From Lachnospiraceae bacterium (lineage in GTDB: Bacteria > Bacillota > Clostridia > Oscillospirales > Ruminococcaceae): a stretch of 24,548 bases of DNA. The notes under the pieces are model-generated. The model searched no databases, was not told where the DNA came from, and saw nothing but the letters and a program-made list of their open reading frames with translations. Position numbers and translations under genes: made by a program. The stretch covers positions 1 to 24,548 of the forward strand of contig JAMPFE010000027.1 in the NCBI GenBank assembly GCA_023664705.1, read 5' to 3'. This document shows, piece after piece, positions 22,392 to 24,548 of this stretch. Positions within the stretch are counted from its first letter, which is position 1, and each line of letters opens with the position of its first letter.

Positions 22392-22446
22392 GTGTTTTGA
22401 AAATTTTTTCAGCAAAGCGACACAAAATCATAATACGGGAGGACAA

Positions 22447-22587
22447 ATGGAAGAGTTGAAATTTTGGCACGACAAGGATCTCGGACCGTATGTTAAGGGC
22501 GAAAACCCCGAAATTGACAAAATAGTGGAAGAGCTCACGGAAAAATTGCTTGAATACGTAAAAAACCGAAAGGAAGAACCGAAATGA
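22447..22587 (+). CDS. Small hypothetical protein, 46 aa
   Basis: ATG at 22447 follows TACGGGAGGACAA, a strong ribosome site. The peptide (MEELKFWHDKDLGPYVKGEN..., ending KNRKEEPK) is charged and soluble, with an amphipathic C-terminal helix. Its TGA overlaps the next ATG (ATGA), so it is translationally coupled to the DUF6062-like gene and probably works with it. No family recognised. I find no good plus-strand promoter in the short AT-rich gap before it; CATAAT at 22429 is the best -10 and lacks a matching -35. Confidence 0.72.
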   Translation: MEELKFWHDKDLGPYVKGENPEIDKIVEELTEKLLEYVKNRKEEPK

Positions 22588-23288
22588 GAGAAAGTATACT
22601 TACCATACCGATAAACGAGGTGTTCGAGCCGAAGTGCGGCTGCCCCATCTGCGCCATGCGCAACACCGTGGAGGATCACATCTGCGAGTATATCATGGGC
22701 GCGGCGATGATGGAGCCCGACGTCCGCGAGGAGACAAACAAGCTCGGCTTCTGCCACGACCACTTCAACAGCCTGTTAAAGCAGAACAACCGCCTGTCGC
22801 TGGGGCTTATGCTGAACACGTATCTTGCGACGCTCCGCGGGGAGGTTTTCGAGCGCAAGGGCATATTTTTCACCAAGGGCGCAAAGGCCAAAAAGGCAAG
22901 CGAGATAGAGCAGACCTGTTTCGTTTGCAGCAAGGTGGATTGGGGCGTTCAGCATATGCTTGAAACCGTTTTCAAGATGTTCAAGGACGAGCCCAAGTTC
23001 CGAAAGCTGTATTCGCAGCAGGAGTACATCTGCATACCGCACTACAATCTGCTGATGTCCAACGTCCCGACCATGCTCCCGAAAAGCGAGCATAAGGCGT
23101 TCATCGAAGCGACCGACGCTCTCGTCGAGAATTACATCAAATCGCTCAACGGCGACGTTCAGCAGTTCTGCGACAGCTTTGACTACCGCAACGCGAAAAA
23201 CCTCCACAGCGAGGAAATGGAGCACGTCCGCAATTCCATTGAACGGGCGATCGAGTTTATCACCTCCAGAAAGCCCGACGTGAAGTAA
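22584..23288 (+). CDS. Cys-rich hypothetical protein, DUF6062-like
   Basis: 234 aa, soluble. Conserved-looking metal or redox groups are spaced along it: KCGCPIC (18-23), FCHDHFN (57-60), TCFVCSKV (about 112-117), and CIPHY (about 149-153). This Cys/His pattern, with EDHICEYIMGAAMMEPDVR and GFCHDH, fits a clostridial family I recall as DUF6062, of unknown function. It is coupled to the 46-aa gene and followed 18 bases later by tsaD. The Cys/His groups suggest zinc or iron-sulfur binding, not shown. Confidence 0.8.
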   Translation: MRESILTIPINEVFEPKCGCPICAMRNTVEDHICEYIMGAAMMEPDVREETNKLGFCHDHFNSLLKQNNRLSLGLMLNTYLATLRGEVFERKGIFFTKGAKAKKASEIEQTCFVCSKVDWGVQHMLETVFKMFKDEPKFRKLYSQQEYICIPHYNLLMSNVPTMLPKSEHKAFIEATDALVENYIKSLNGDVQQFCDSFDYRNAKNLHSEEMEHVRNSIERAIEFITSRKPDVK

Positions 23289-23306
23289 AATACGGGAGAA
23301 ATAATT

Positions 23307-24320
23307 TTGCTGATATTGAGTATAGAAAGCTCCTGCGACGAGACTGCCGCGGCGGTCATACGCGACGGACGGGAGATAGTCTCGTCCGTGGTGGCGACGC
23401 AGATAGAGGAGCACAGGCTGTACGGCGGCGTAGTCCCCGAAATAGCCTCCCGCCGCCATTGCGAGAGCATCGTCGGCGTAGTAAACGAGGCGCTTGAAAA
23501 GGCGAATATCGCCGCAAAGGACGTCGACGCGATAGCGGTAACATATGCCCCGGGGCTCATCGGCGCGCTGCTTGTGGGCGTGAATTTCGCGAAGGGGCTG
23601 GCGTTTTCGCTCGGCAAGCCGCTCGTTCCCGTACATCATATCCGCGGGCACATCGCGGCGAACTACCTTGCTCACAAGGAGCTGGAGCCGCCGTATATGT
23701 GCCTTGTCGCAAGCGGCGGTCATTCGCATATCGTCCGCGTGAACGGCTATACGGAGTTTGAGACTGTCGGCAGGACCGTCGACGACGCTGCCGGAGAGGC
23801 TTTCGACAAGGCGGCTAGAGCTATGGGATTTCCGTATCCCGGCGGCGTTTTCATCGACAAAGCCTCCAAGCTCGGCGACCCGACAAAATACCGCCTGCCC
23901 AAGCCGAAAACCCCGAACCCCTACGATTTCAGCTTCTCGGGGCTGAAAACCGCCGTCATCAACCTTATCCACAACGCGAACCAAAAGGGCGAGGAGATAG
24001 ACGTGAACAGCCTTGCGGCGTGCTTTCAGAGCACGGTCAGCGAGATTTTGACGGAAAAATTCATCGCGGCTGCAAATGAGTACGGCTATAAAAAGATCGC
24101 GTTGGCGGGCGGAGTTGCTGCTAACAGCGGGCTCCGCGAAACGCTCTCCGCCGCTGCCGAAAAGTGCGGAACAGAGCTGTACGTGCCGCCGCTCTCCCTC
24201 TGCGGAGACAACGCGGCAATGATAGGCTGCCAAGGCTATTACGAGCTCCTCGCGGGGAACACCGCCGACGAGAGCCTGAACGCGGTCGCGACTATGAGCT
24301 TGGACAAGGTGACGTTTTAA
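23307..24320 (+). CDS. tsaD: tRNA N6-adenosine threonylcarbamoyltransferase TsaD
   Basis: 337 aa. With TsaB and TsaE it transfers the threonylcarbamoyl group to A37 of ANN-decoding tRNAs (t6A), an essential modification. Start is TTG 23307: GGGAG lies 8 bases upstream and the product opens LILSIESSCDETAAAV, the ASKHA-fold signature. The metal-binding HxxxH is HIRGH (111-115), and LVASGGHSH, DDAAGEAFDKAARAMG, SGLKTAV, GGVAANSGLR and DNAAMIG are all present. Full length and intact. The stop overlaps the shikimate kinase start by one base (TAATG). Confidence 0.97.
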   Translation: MLILSIESSCDETAAAVIRDGREIVSSVVATQIEEHRLYGGVVPEIASRRHCESIVGVVNEALEKANIAAKDVDAIAVTYAPGLIGALLVGVNFAKGLAFSLGKPLVPVHHIRGHIAANYLAHKELEPPYMCLVASGGHSHIVRVNGYTEFETVGRTVDDAAGEAFDKAARAMGFPYPGGVFIDKASKLGDPTKYRLPKPKTPNPYDFSFSGLKTAVINLIHNANQKGEEIDVNSLAACFQSTVSEILTEKFIAAANEYGYKKIALAGGVAANSGLRETLSAAAEKCGTELYVPPLSLCGDNAAMIGCQGYYELLAGNTADESLNAVATMSLDKVTF

Positions 24321-24357
24321 TGAAGAATATCGTACTTATCGGAATGCCCGCCGTCGG
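24303..24357 (+). repeat. 55-bp direct repeat, first copy
   Basis: Covers the end of tsaD and the first 38 bases of the kinase gene. Identical to 24494-24548. The base to its left differs (G at 24302, A at 24493) and the right-hand copy is cut by the window end, so the visible match is exactly 55 bases. Confidence 0.95.
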
Positions 24358-24490
24358 GAAATCGACTATCGGGGTGCTGTTGGCGAAAACGCTCGGCTTC
24401 TCGTTTATCGACACCGACCTTATAATCCAACAAACCACGGGCAGGCTTTTTCGGGATATGACAGACAGAGCCCGAGCGCCGCAGCTATGA
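24320..24490 (+). pseudogene. aroK: Truncated shikimate kinase (real disruption or assembly artefact)
   Basis: Shikimate kinase phosphorylates shikimate in aromatic amino-acid synthesis. The first 42 or so residues fit well: MKNIVLIGMPAVGKST contains the Walker A loop (Gly8 to Thr16), and FIDTD (29-33) has the substrate/Mg aspartates, followed by IIQQTTGR. After about residue 48 (RDMTDRARAPQL) similarity fades and TGA ends it at 56 aa, against about 165-175 normally. The 3' part, then a 55-bp copy of the tsaD/aroK junction, suggests a tandem rearrangement or a mis-joined contig end. The complete gene probably exists in the organism. Confidence 0.75.
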
Positions 24491-24493
24491 ACA

Positions 24494-24548
24494 GACAAGG
24501 TGACGTTTTAATGAAGAATATCGTACTTATCGGAATGCCCGCCGTCGG
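24494..24548 (+). repeat. 55-bp direct repeat, second copy at window end
   Basis: Exact copy of 24303-24357, offset 191 bases. It carries the kinase start again (ATG at 24511, 12 full codons visible, MKNIVLIGMPAV) without an intact tsaD before it. Confidence 0.95.

Noticed and set aside
1..24548. CRISPR arrays, IS elements, phage genes, tRNA and rRNA
   Set aside because: I saw no regularly spaced repeats, transposase or integrase motifs, terminal inverted repeats, tRNA cloverleaf or rRNA-like sequence.

Overview
The window reads as the chromosome of a motile, low-G+C-lineage (Firmicutes/Clostridia, probably Oscillospirales-like gut) bacterium, most likely a metagenomic contig. Evidence: a Gram-positive-style flagellin, a ThyA of the Bacillus subtilis type, strong GGAGG-type ribosome binding sites, several consensus TTGACA-17-TATAAT promoters, a lipobox substrate-binding protein, and a trmN6...rsmI cluster resembling B. 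subtilis yabB-yazA-yabC. The taxonomic placement is inference. Both ends look like contig ends: the flagellin has lost its first codons, and the last 55 bases exactly repeat 24303-24357.

Layout. 2-2215 (+) is a large flagellin closed by a strong terminator. 2290-2643 has no conventional gene but holds what I consider the main discovery: a compact convergent locus with the topology of the Enterococcus pAD1 par (Fst/RNAII) type I toxin-antitoxin system. A 40-codon membrane peptide (2532-2410, minus) lies between two consensus promoters that face each other, with a shared hairpin and a perfect 15-bp direct repeat. One repeat copy spans the toxin start codon; the other lies near the 5' end of the predicted antisense RNA. 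2717-7642 (+) is an operon-like run: aspartate kinase, a hypothetical protein, thymidylate synthase, and a NYN ribonuclease-fold protein with about five OST-HTH/LOTUS repeats. 7906-9477 (+) is an orphan solute-binding lipoprotein behind a long structured leader. 9625-12411 (+) holds a RING-like zinc-finger membrane protein and a polytopic GT-C-like membrane protein.

12446-17807 (+) is a tightly packed series: KtrB/TrkH potassium transporter, trmN6-like methyltransferase, a hypothetical protein with an internal duplication, rsmI, a 57-aa membrane peptide, a hypothetical protein and a GNAT acetyltransferase. 17905-19376 (+) encodes an HTH-membrane regulator and a YgjP-type metallopeptidase that seems to start at CTG. 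A bidirectional terminator then separates it from a minus-strand group (22330-19407): an Ogg1-type DNA glycosylase and two zinc-ribbon/transmembrane proteins. A divergent plus-strand operon (22447 to end) carries a 46-aa peptide, a Cys-rich DUF6062-like protein, tsaD and a broken or mis-assembled shikimate kinase.

Most genes are chromosomal housekeeping: amino-acid and thymidylate synthesis, tRNA/rRNA modification, potassium uptake and DNA repair. I see no phage, IS element, CRISPR array, tRNA or rRNA gene.
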